The notes: a model not told the origin generated them from the sequence alone. Positions 1 to 5,407 are shown, counted from the first letter of the stretch. The stretch is 5,576 bases of DNA from Fimbriimonadaceae bacterium (GCA_022842565.1 JALHPH010000133.1:1-5576); one strand, 5' to 3'. A program made the numbers and translations.

Positions 1-447
1 CTTGCCGACAATTCGATCCTCGGGAATCGGTCCGAACTTGCGTGAGTCCTCGGAAACCTCGCGATTGTCGCCTAGGATGTACACGTGGTTACTGGGAACC
101 TTGTACGGACCGCTGCCCAAAGCATAGTCCTCGGGGATGTTCAGCCAGTCCACACGGTCGCCGCCAAGGGCGTGCACGCGCTTGATGACCGTACCCTTCT
201 CGGCATCCTCCACCACAATGATGTCGTTAGTCTTGATCGGTCCCACGAGCCAGTAGGCGCTTGTTGCTAGAAGGCGCTGCTTGGTCTGGAAAGTCGGCAA
301 CATGGAATCGCCGGTCACTTCAATGGTTTTGAAGTTGAAGTAAACAAATAGAGCAAACCCCAGCAATGAAAGCAGGCTCAAGATACTGCCAATCGCCAGC
401 CCGGCGGGCTGTTTTTGGGTCGGCGGTGGGCCTTGATTTTCATTCAT
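1..447 (-). CDS. lepB: Type I signal peptidase, N-terminal part (runs off the window start)
   Basis: Membrane serine protease that removes signal peptides from exported proteins on the outer face of the cytoplasmic membrane. The 149 visible residues begin at the ATG at 447-445. A short proline- and glutamine-rich cytosolic tail is followed by one membrane segment (about residues 17-37). The catalytic serine lies in TGDSM (S48) and the general-base lysine in VIKRV (K89). The late family motif is present as GDNREVSEDSRKFGPI (residues 126-141), matching the usual GDNRxxSxDSR pattern. All catalytic boxes are therefore intact; only the C-terminal few tens of residues are expected beyond the edge. 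There is one membrane segment before the catalytic serine, unlike the two of E. coli LepB. No clear Shine-Dalgarno precedes the ATG. The gene is divergent from the DUF4446-type gene. Identification is firm because motifs, order and spacing all fit. Confidence 0.96.
   Translation of the reverse strand, partial: MNENQGPPPTQKQPAGLAIGSILSLLSLLGFALFVYFNFKTIEVTGDSMLPTFQTKQRLLATSAYWLVGPIKTNDIIVVEDAEKGTVIKRVHALGGDRVDWLNIPEDYALGSGPYKVPSNHVYILGDNREVSEDSRKFGPIPEDRIVGK
397..416 (+). terminator. Terminator-shaped hairpin antisense to lepB
   Basis: CAGCCC (397-402), a GGC triloop and GGGCTG (406-411) form a perfect 6-bp GC-rich stem, directly followed by TTTTT (412-416). Read on the plus strand this has the form of an intrinsic terminator. 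It lies inside the lepB coding region, opposite residues about 11-17, so it may be only a by-product of that protein sequence. If active, it would stop antisense transcripts before the promoter at 462. Confidence 0.25.
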
Positions 448-458
448 GGTTCTGGACT

Positions 459-467
459 TGCTATACT
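459..467 (+). promoter_or_regulatory. Extended -10 promoter for the DUF4446/sigma/anti-sigma cluster
   Basis: TGCTATACT at 459-467 fits an extended -10 element (TGn followed by TATACT, five of six consensus bases). The best -35 candidate with a 17-bp spacer is the weak TTCATT at 439-444, as expected when an extended -10 compensates. The predicted start near 474 leaves about a 30-nt leader before the ATG at 504. On the opposite strand, TACAAT (493-488) could serve lepB, but no good -35 lies 17 bp upstream, so I do not list it separately. Confidence 0.5.
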
Positions 468-469
468 TT

Positions 470-500
470 AGCGCTCCTCTCCGAAGGATTGTAGCGCTAC
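470..500. repeat. Two AGCGCT palindromic boxes in the divergent lepB/DUF4446 spacer
   Basis: TAGCGCT occurs at 469-475 and again at 492-498. The second copy is part of the perfect 10-bp palindrome GTAGCGCTAC (491-500). The copies are 23 bp apart, just downstream of the predicted plus-strand -10 and upstream of the lepB ATG. The position would suit an operator acting on either gene. The motif is short, so chance is possible. Confidence 0.3.
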
Positions 501-503
501 GAC

Positions 504-1022
504 ATGGAATTCTGGAGTCGACTGCAGCAACCACAGCTGGGCCAATTGCTTCTCGGTTTATTATTGGCGACCGCCTTGCTCCTCGTCATGGTCGTCGTTT
601 TGATTGTCAAGATGAGCCGGCTGCAAAAGCGGTGGATGAGCCTGATGGTGGGTGCCGAGGGCCGGTCCATTGAGCATCTGCTCCGCGATCACATTGGGGA
701 ACGCATTCGTGTGGAGGGCCGTGTGGAAGCGCTGGAGCAGCGAATGGACACCGCCGAAAGTAAAATGCGCTCGGCCATGCGATTCAGCAGCGTAGTGCAC
801 TATGATGCGTTCCGAGACCTTGGTGGGCAGCAATCGTTTTCCCTCGCGTTTTTTGATGAAGATGGCAACGGCACCGTTTTGAGTAGCCTATATGGCCGTG
901 AAGATTGCCGCGTCTACGCAAAGCAGTTGGAGGCCGGCAAGCCGATGCGTACGCTCACCAAAGAAGAACAGCGGGCGATCGAGCAGGCAGGCAACACCCG
1001 AGCGGCCGTTCGGGTTCGGTAA
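504..1022 (+). CDS. DUF4446-type single-pass membrane protein
   Basis: This 172-residue protein has one strongly hydrophobic segment at about residues 13-36, a basic stretch (KMSRLQKRW) and a predicted coiled-coil helix (about 53-92, with EGRVEALEQRMDTAESKMRSAMR). A compact C-terminal domain follows. Its core VVHYDAFRDLGGQQSFSLAFFDEDGNGTVLSSLYGREDCRVYAK (residues 97-140) is the pattern I recognise for DUF4446: YDAF, GG.QSFSLA, DGNG and R.YAK. The biochemical role of this family is not known to me. The length suits the family, so the gene looks complete. It starts at the ATG at 504; GAAGGA at 483-488 is purine-rich but 15 nt away, so initiation is not strongly marked. It ends 10 bp before the ECF sigma gene, which suggests co-transcription. 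The tail after the membrane segment is probably cytosolic because the positive charges lie on that side. Confidence 0.85.
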   Translation: MEFWSRLQQPQLGQLLLGLLLATALLLVMVVVLIVKMSRLQKRWMSLMVGAEGRSIEHLLRDHIGERIRVEGRVEALEQRMDTAESKMRSAMRFSSVVHYDAFRDLGGQQSFSLAFFDEDGNGTVLSSLYGREDCRVYAKQLEAGKPMRTLTKEEQRAIEQAGNTRAAVRVR

Positions 1023-1032
1023 CTAAACGATC

Positions 1033-1632
1033 ATGAGTGAGTCGGCGTCCCAAGACCTAATGCTGATCGAGCGCGCTCGATCGGGCGACCACACTGCGTT
1101 CAATGACTTAGTCTCCAAGCACGAGCAGCGCGCCTACCAATACGCCTATCGCCTGACCGGAAGCGTTGACGAGGCAAGCGATGTCGTGGCCGATGCGTTC
1201 GTCCGTGTTTTTAATGCGCTCGGCAATTTCAAAGGGCAGGCTGCGTTCAGCACTTGGCTTTATCGAATCATCACCAACTGCTACCTGGACGCCAAAAAGA
1301 AGGAGCGCTCTCGGCCTTCCGTGAGTCTGGATTCGACCATCAAAGGCGACGGCGGGGGCGAATATGAGCGACAATTTGAAGACACCAGCGACGGCCCCTC
1401 TGAGCACCTGGAGCGGAGTGAGCGCGAAAGGCTCATGCAGTCAGCTCTCACGAAAATGCCGGAATACCAACGCGCAATGCTCGTGATGTATCACGTCGAA
1501 AACCTCTCTTACGAAGAGATTGCTGAGAATTTGGACCTTCCTTTGGGCACCGTCAAGAGCCGAATGAACCGTGCACGCATGGCGCTTCGAGAAGTTTTGC
1601 AGTCGCAACTGGAACTCTTTAGACTTCAGTAG
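1033..1632 (+). CDS. ECF-family RNA polymerase sigma factor (first of two)
   Basis: This 199-residue protein has the two-domain build of group 4 sigma factors. Sigma-2 spans about residues 22-90, with AFNDLVSKHEQRAYQYAYRL, then DEASDVVADAFVRVF (core-binding helix), then FSTWLYRIITNCYLDAKKK (the -10 recognition part). A charged, glycine-rich linker covers about 93-134. Sigma-4 (about 135-188) contains the helix-turn-helix LSYEEIAENLDLPLGTVKSRMNRARMALR, which reads the -35 element. There is no C-terminal extension. The ATG at 1033 lies 10 bp after the previous stop and has no clear Shine-Dalgarno, so translational coupling is plausible; a second in-frame ATG at 1060 is no better. The membrane protein gene 20 bp downstream fits the usual sigma/anti-sigma order and suggests control by an envelope signal. 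The regulon cannot be read from this window. Confidence 0.95.
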   Translation: MSESASQDLMLIERARSGDHTAFNDLVSKHEQRAYQYAYRLTGSVDEASDVVADAFVRVFNALGNFKGQAAFSTWLYRIITNCYLDAKKKERSRPSVSLDSTIKGDGGGEYERQFEDTSDGPSEHLERSERERLMQSALTKMPEYQRAMLVMYHVENLSYEEIAENLDLPLGTVKSRMNRARMALREVLQSQLELFRLQ

Positions 1633-1652
1633 AGTCAGAACCAAAGAACCGT

Positions 1653-2498
1653 ATGAAGCCCGACAAAGCAAACGAATACTTCAGCGCCTATTTTGAGGGC
1701 ACTCTGCCTGAGGGTCTGCGGCCGCAATTCGAAGAATTGCTGGAAAACAGCCCCGCAGTGGCCGATGAATACGCCAGCTTTGTCGCCGGTTATGAGTCCC
1801 TAGAATGGCTCGGCAAGCAGCCTGTTGCCATTCCGGCTGACCTCCACGAGACCATCATGCGACGCGTGGACCGCGTGGCTCACGAAAAGAAGCTCGTAAA
1901 GAAGAGCTGGTTCGGCGGAAATCTCCGGATGGCGTGGCTCGGCGGTCTTGGTCTCATCGCAATTCTTGCGACCGGACTCTCGTTGGTTCGCCCCTCCGGG
2001 AATCAGCGCTTGGCCGAAGCGGGTACAGGAATTGGCGTCAGCCAATCCGAGCCCGCGTTCCTCTTCAGCGTCGTCGATAGCCAACCAACCGTCCGCATCA
2101 AGAGCTACCAAGCTGACACGATCAGTGTCGAAGACATGGACTCGGGTCAGCAACTGAAGCAATTCAAGGTTGTTGAAGGTCAAAGCGTCGAAATCCCGAT
2201 CCAAAGAGAAGGCGCCAACCAAGCGGCCATCGAGGTCCGTTCACTGCAAGCGCAAAAGAGCGTTGTGGTGGTACTGCCCTCGCAAGCCGCAACCGGCGCA
2301 CTGAGCGGGAAGGGAAGCGTCATCCAATTTGCACGCGACTACGCCAACCGTGTCCAACGGCCGGTTTTCGTGGAAGTCACCGAGCCGACTAAGATGCTTG
2401 CGTGGCAATATGCCAGCCAGCCTGGAGCTGACGTGAACTTCGAGGGTTATCTTCTGCGCTTAGAAGTCAAGTCAGCGTACGTTCGACTTCGCGACTAA
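1653..2498 (+). CDS. Probable membrane-bound anti-sigma factor, cysteine-free
   Basis: This 281-residue protein has the layout of an ECF anti-sigma factor. A helical N-terminal cytosolic domain (about residues 5-80, with EYFSAYFEGTLP, FEELLENSP and EYASFVAGYESLEWL) is followed by a basic stretch (EKKLVKKSW), one membrane helix (about 93-112) and an extracytoplasmic, beta-rich C-terminal region (about 125-281). The opening residues resemble zf-HC2/ZAS anti-sigma domains, where one expects HxxxCxxC. Here the whole protein contains no cysteine, so it would be a zinc-free variant. By family logic it would hold the sigma factor encoded just upstream inactive at the membrane until a signal reaches the outer domain. 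The ATG at 1653 follows the sigma gene by 20 bp with only a weak purine run (AAAGAA). Its last 27 bases overlap the convergent gene. The role rests on operon position and architecture, not on a diagnostic motif. Confidence 0.75.
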   Translation: MKPDKANEYFSAYFEGTLPEGLRPQFEELLENSPAVADEYASFVAGYESLEWLGKQPVAIPADLHETIMRRVDRVAHEKKLVKKSWFGGNLRMAWLGGLGLIAILATGLSLVRPSGNQRLAEAGTGIGVSQSEPAFLFSVVDSQPTVRIKSYQADTISVEDMDSGQQLKQFKVVEGQSVEIPIQREGANQAAIEVRSLQAQKSVVVVLPSQAATGALSGKGSVIQFARDYANRVQRPVFVEVTEPTKMLAWQYASQPGADVNFEGYLLRLEVKSAYVRLRD

Positions 2499-3329
2499 GC
2501 CGGTTTCTGGCACCAGTTCGGCTCGCACGGCAAGTTTCTTGCCCGCAAATCGCATGAGCGAAAGCGCCGTCAATTCGTTTGCTCTGAGGCCCCTATAAGA
2601 AATCGGGCGAACCGGCGGAGAGCTTTGCATGCTTCCCGCGAGAATTGCTTCATAGACTTGCCGGGCCTGGAGTTGTTGCTCTCGGGTCTGGCGGTTTCGA
2701 AGCATTGTCAGCTCCGATTCGCAGACCGTCTTCCATTGAGTTCTGGCAAGCTGTGGGCTCATGAGTGTCAGAAGCCGAGAACGTACTTCGGGCTGCAGAT
2801 CGCTCAGGTGAAACTGAATCCGTTCCCATGCGGCAAGTTCCATATTCGATTGCGCGTGGAACGCCGCAATGTCGTTGGATTTCTGGAACTGCAGCATTTC
2901 AATGGCAAGCGCCAAATCGCTCGTCGCTTGTTCGGGTTCCCCATTCAACAAGGCTCGGTCGGCATTGCCGATCAGTTCGGTGGCCGAGCGACGCGCAGCA
3001 GTGACGATCTGGCTTCGGACGCCGCTTCGCGTCGTATCATCTAAGCCGTGTCGGGGCACATCGACGAGCGTTCCCGACTTCCTTGCCTCCACCCACGCCT
3101 GCGATGCTCGCCGTAGCTGCTTCATCCTGTTGGCGTCATCTTCGATTGCCATCGTCTGGTTAATCACCATGACTGGCATCACATAAGCATCAAAGGCTTC
3201 GGAATGCGCCTTGCCGTATACGGGAGCTTCGTAGGGGTCTTCGCTAAGATGGCTTTGAATCCCCAGCCAGCCCACCACACACCACGGCACTGTGAGCGAA
3301 ACCACCTTGACCCATTGAGGGAGCCTCAT
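2472..3329 (-). CDS. Unrecognised membrane-anchored helical protein
   Basis: I do not recognise a family. From the ATG at 3329-3327 the product has 285 residues: a short basic tail (MRLPQWVK), one hydrophobic segment (about residues 9-25) and a largely helical remainder predicted outside the cytoplasm. No lipobox or clear signal peptidase site is evident, so an uncleaved anchor is likely. One stretch, ADRALLNGEPEQATSDLALAIEMLQ (about 123-147), resembles a single TPR-like helical hairpin, and about 202-230 is a long charged, glutamine-rich helix. I chose this start because a good promoter lies directly before it and the hydrophobic segment then sits at the N terminus. A GTG at 3419 in the same frame would add 30 residues including HCCLC, but it has no ribosome site and extends nearly to the sigma gene. 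The gene is divergent from the second ECF sigma factor and convergent with the anti-sigma gene, with a 27-bp 3' overlap. Confidence 0.75.
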   Translation of the reverse strand: MRLPQWVKVVSLTVPWCVVGWLGIQSHLSEDPYEAPVYGKAHSEAFDAYVMPVMVINQTMAIEDDANRMKQLRRASQAWVEARKSGTLVDVPRHGLDDTTRSGVRSQIVTAARRSATELIGNADRALLNGEPEQATSDLALAIEMLQFQKSNDIAAFHAQSNMELAAWERIQFHLSDLQPEVRSRLLTLMSPQLARTQWKTVCESELTMLRNRQTREQQLQARQVYEAILAGSMQSSPPVRPISYRGLRANELTALSLMRFAGKKLAVRAELVPETGLVAKSNVR

Positions 3330-3334
3330 AGAGG

Positions 3335-3363
3335 ATTTTATCGGCGTCTTAACACAAAGACAA
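3335..3363 (-). promoter_or_regulatory. Sigma-70-type promoter giving a likely leaderless transcript
   Basis: On the minus strand, TTGTCT (3363-3358) and TAAAAT (3340-3335) are separated by exactly 17 bp, matching -35 in four and -10 in five of six positions. Only five bases (CCTCT) lie between the -10 and the ATG at 3329. Transcription would therefore start at or about the start codon, giving a leaderless mRNA. This also explains the absence of a Shine-Dalgarno and supports the 285-residue start. Confidence 0.55.
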
Positions 3364-3434
3364 CAGTGTTCACCTGATGATTCATTAGTCCCAACCCCGA
3401 ACCGTCCCGGGGATTTCACTTGTACATTGATCTT

Positions 3435-3438
3435 GGAG
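3435..3438 (+). promoter_or_regulatory. Ribosome binding site before the TTG start of the second sigma gene
   Basis: GGAG sits 7 nt before the TTG at 3446, a near-ideal spacing that makes this rare start codon credible. It competes with GGGAG at 3471-3475, which lies 6 nt before an in-frame TTG (3482) and 9 nt before an in-frame GTG (3485). Confidence 0.5.
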
Positions 3439-3445
3439 ACTTATA

Positions 3446-4024
3446 TTGAAAGCCTTCCGAACGACAGATTGGGAGTCACATTTGGTGAACCGCGCCCAAA
3501 TGGGGGAGCAAGTAGCTTTCGAGCTGCTGATGGACCTCCACCGCGATTCATTGGTTTCTTTGGCTATGCGAATGCTTCGAAACAGGGATGATGCACAGGA
3601 TGCCGTGCAAGACACGGCGCTGAAGGCACTCAGGGCCCTCACAAGCTTTCGGGCCGGACAACCAGTACTGCCCTGGCTTGCACGCATCTGCTCAAACTGC
3701 TGCGTCGATACCATTCGGCGACGGCGTAGGAACTGCGACTCACTCGAGTCGCACGAATACGCACTCGCGTCCGATGGCTGCGTCCACAGCGACGCCGCCG
3801 ACCATATGGAGCAAGTGCTGCTGCGGGATGCCATTGGCCGCCTTCCGCGCACCTATCGACAAATCGTTGAGATGCGACATTTTGACGAAATGGAAGTAAG
3901 CGAGATCGCGACTGTACTCAATCGCCCCGAAGGAACCATCAAAAGCTGGTTGTTCCGTGCGAGGCAGATGTTGCGGCACGATCTGCTGAAGCAAGGAGGG
4001 CAACCCCCGGTGCCCGTATCCTAG
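3446..4024 (+). CDS. ECF-family RNA polymerase sigma factor (second of two)
   Basis: This protein has 192 residues if the TTG at 3446 is used. Sigma-2 covers about residues 22-95: AFELLMDLHRDSLVSLAMRMLRN, DDAQDAVQDTALKALRAL (core-binding helix) and VLPWLARICSNCCVDTIRRRRR (the -10 recognition part). Sigma-4 covers about 122-178, with RLPRTYRQIVEMRHFDEMEVSEIATVLNRPEGTIKSWLFRARQMLRHDL, a clear helix-turn-helix. Five cysteines (82, 85, 86, 97, 112) cluster at the end of sigma-2 and in the linker, with histidines at 103, 114 and 120; the first sigma factor has one cysteine. Alternative starts at 3482 or 3485 would drop 12 or 13 residues without harming the fold. No ordinary anti-sigma gene follows; the symporter begins 42 bp downstream. 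The divergent membrane-anchored protein shares its upstream region. ECF membership is firm; the signal and targets are unknown. Confidence 0.93.
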   Translation: MKAFRTTDWESHLVNRAQMGEQVAFELLMDLHRDSLVSLAMRMLRNRDDAQDAVQDTALKALRALTSFRAGQPVLPWLARICSNCCVDTIRRRRRNCDSLESHEYALASDGCVHSDAADHMEQVLLRDAIGRLPRTYRQIVEMRHFDEMEVSEIATVLNRPEGTIKSWLFRARQMLRHDLLKQGGQPPVPVS

Positions 4025-4047
4025 TCCGTTGTTCTGACTGATAGGAA

Positions 4048-4091
4048 AGTCGGGTAAACCGTCGCGATGCAAAAGCGACGGTTTCCCGACT
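4048..4091. repeat. Near-perfect inverted repeat with the symporter ATG in its loop
   Basis: The arm at 4048-4065 (AGTCGGGTAAACCGTCGC) pairs with the arm at 4075-4091 (GCGACGGTTTCCCGACT) through 17 Watson-Crick pairs with one bulged base (T4055). The loop is the 9 nt GATGCAAAA, containing the ATG at 4067-4069. The downstream arm is coding (codons for K-R-R-F-P-D); the upstream arm is not. There is no T-run after either arm, so it does not look like an intrinsic terminator. It could be an mRNA structure controlling initiation, a DNA operator, or the trace of a template-switch event. The structure is certain at sequence level; the function is not. Confidence 0.85.
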
Positions 4092-5380
4092 ATATCAAGG
4101 TCCTAGTCGGCATGCTCGCAGGTGCGCTCTGCGGCATCATCGCTCAAATAGTTTGGGGAGCCGATCACAGCGGCGTCAAGTTCTTCAGCGAGCAGATCGC
4201 CCAGCCCGTGGGCCAACTGTTCATGCGGCTGATCTTCATGGTCGTGATTCCGCTCCTTTTCAGCGCACTCGTATTGGGCGTGTGTGAGCTAGGCGGCTCG
4301 AACCTGATTGGGAAAGTCGGTTTACGCTCGCTGGGCTTTACGGTCCTTTTTTCCGGAATTGCTGTTGCGCTCGCCATCGGCGCGGTGAACATAGTCAATC
4401 CCGGGGTTGGCCTGTCGCCTGAACGTCGCGAGGCGCTGATGACCCAGTACGGTGACAAAGAAGCCGCCCAAAAGAACGTAGAGCGCGCGCAGGAGTCGAA
4501 GGGTTTCGGCGAAACGATCCTCGGCTTTGTCCCTGAGAACCCGATTGAAGAAGCTGCCAAACCAAAGCTCGGCGGCGTGCTGCCGCTCATGTTCTTTGCC
4601 GTGATGTTCGGCATCGCGCTGGCATCGCTCCCTCATGAACGTGCAATCCCGGTGAAGGCTTTTCTTGAGGGGTTATTCCAAGTGACCCTGAAGCTCGTGG
4701 AGTACGCTATGAAGCTGGCGCCCTACGGAGTTTTTGGGCTTGTGTTTGTTGCGGCGGCAAGCTTTGGGGCGGAGCTCTTTGCGGCGCTTGGGCGCTATGC
4801 AGGCTTGGTTCTGGTTGTGCTCTTGATTCAGCTTGTTGTCACTTATAGCCTCGCGCTGAAGTTCGTGGCCAAGCGAAACCCGATCGAATTCTTCGGCCAA
4901 ATGCGCCGCGTCATGTTGACTGCGTTTGCCACCAGCAGCAGCAACGCGACCCTACCGGCAGCGCTTCACGATGCCGAGGAGCGCCTCAAAATCCGGCGTC
5001 CCATCGCCTCGTTCGTCCTGACCTGCGGAGCGACCGCAAACCAAAATGGCACCGCGCTTTTCGAGGGCATCACGGTCTTGTTTCTGGCGCAGCTTTTTGG
5101 GGTGTCGCTCTCCATCACGGATCAGCTGACAGTCGTTGGGCTCTGCATCCTGGCGGGCGTCGGCACGGCGGGAGTACCCGGGGGTGCCTGGCCCATGATC
5201 GCGGCAATTTGCGGGCAAATCGGCGTGCCACCGGCCGCCATCGCCCTCTGCATCGGAATTGACCGCATTCTCGATATGAGCCGCACCGTGGTCAACGTCA
5301 TTGGCGACGTCACCATAGCTACCTGCGTCGATCATATGTCAACGGAACAAGATTCGCTCGAAGCAGCCATTGCCACCTAA
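4067..5380 (+). CDS. Dicarboxylate/amino acid:cation symporter (DAACS family, GltP/DctA-like)
   Basis: Secondary transporter that brings an acidic amino acid or dicarboxylate into the cell with cations. Its 437 residues are a full family length, with about eight membrane helices and both re-entrant hairpins. Hairpin 1 has TSSSNATLP (289-297). Transmembrane segment 7 has GATANQNGTALFEG (321-334), and hairpin 2 has GTAGVPGG (366-373). Segment 8 has IDRILDMSRTVVNVIGD (398-414). D403, R406, T407, N410 and D414 correspond to GltPh D394, R397, T398, N401 and D405; the arginine usually marks carboxylate-bearing substrates. The usual NMDGT is NQNGT (325-329), replacing a sodium-site aspartate (N327). 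A charged insert lies at about 117-165. The ATG at 4067 is the natural start because TM1 begins at about residue 10, but AGGA at 4043-4046 is 20 nt away and the codon sits in a hairpin loop. The exact substrate is uncertain. Confidence 0.95.
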   Translation: MQKRRFPDYIKVLVGMLAGALCGIIAQIVWGADHSGVKFFSEQIAQPVGQLFMRLIFMVVIPLLFSALVLGVCELGGSNLIGKVGLRSLGFTVLFSGIAVALAIGAVNIVNPGVGLSPERREALMTQYGDKEAAQKNVERAQESKGFGETILGFVPENPIEEAAKPKLGGVLPLMFFAVMFGIALASLPHERAIPVKAFLEGLFQVTLKLVEYAMKLAPYGVFGLVFVAAASFGAELFAALGRYAGLVLVVLLIQLVVTYSLALKFVAKRNPIEFFGQMRRVMLTAFATSSSNATLPAALHDAEERLKIRRPIASFVLTCGATANQNGTALFEGITVLFLAQLFGVSLSITDQLTVVGLCILAGVGTAGVPGGAWPMIAAICGQIGVPPAAIALCIGIDRILDMSRTVVNVIGDVTIATCVDHMSTEQDSLEAAIAT

Positions 5381-5397
5381 ACCGGACTTGGTATCCT
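5370..5397 (+). promoter_or_regulatory. Promoter candidate directly before asd
   Basis: TTGCCA (5370-5375, five of six -35 bases) and TATCCT (5392-5397) are 16 bp apart, with TG at 5389-5390 making an extended -10. The -35 overlaps the end of the symporter gene. Transcription would begin about 3-5 nt before the asd ATG at 5408. That start would leave out the AAAGG at 5398-5402, which is a fair ribosome site (5 nt before the ATG) for a read-through transcript. Confidence 0.5.
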
Positions 5398-5407
5398 AAA
5401 GGTGTTG

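Noticed and set aside
85..270. Plus-strand reading frame opposite lepB
   Set aside because: It lies wholly antisense to the signal peptidase, whose catalytic motifs are intact, and its translation has no recognisable domain.
446..673. Plus-strand reading frame overlapping the start of the DUF4446-type gene
   Set aside because: It is out of frame with a protein that matches a known family pattern, and its composition looks like a frame shadow.
1653..1910. Zinc-finger (zf-HC2) anti-sigma domain
   Set aside because: The required cysteines are absent; only the helical layout and position suggest anti-sigma function.
1800..2222. 140-residue minus-strand frame within the anti-sigma candidate
   Set aside because: It is antisense to a gene with a clear membrane helix and operon position, and has no start signal or domain.
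2625..3044. 139-residue plus-strand frame opposite the unrecognised membrane protein
   Set aside because: Considered because the minus-strand gene is itself unrecognised. However, this frame has no hydrophobic anchor, promoter or ribosome site, while the minus-strand frame is twice as long with a good promoter at its start.
3395..3412. CCCCG/CGGGG inverted repeat in the spacer before the second sigma gene
   Set aside because: The stem is only 5 bp in a GC-rich stretch, with no link to a promoter or start.
3398..3428. ECF-type autoregulatory promoter (GAACC -35) before the second sigma gene
   Set aside because: GAACC is present at 3399-3403, but no convincing ECF -10 lies 16-17 bp downstream.
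4048..4091. The start-codon inverted repeat as an intrinsic terminator of the sigma gene
   Set aside because: No T-run follows the stem on the plus strand, the reverse direction has only TTT before TCC, and one arm is coding.
4165..4614. 149-residue minus-strand frame within the symporter gene
   Set aside because: It is a shadow of a conserved transporter sequence; the frame stays open because of codon composition.
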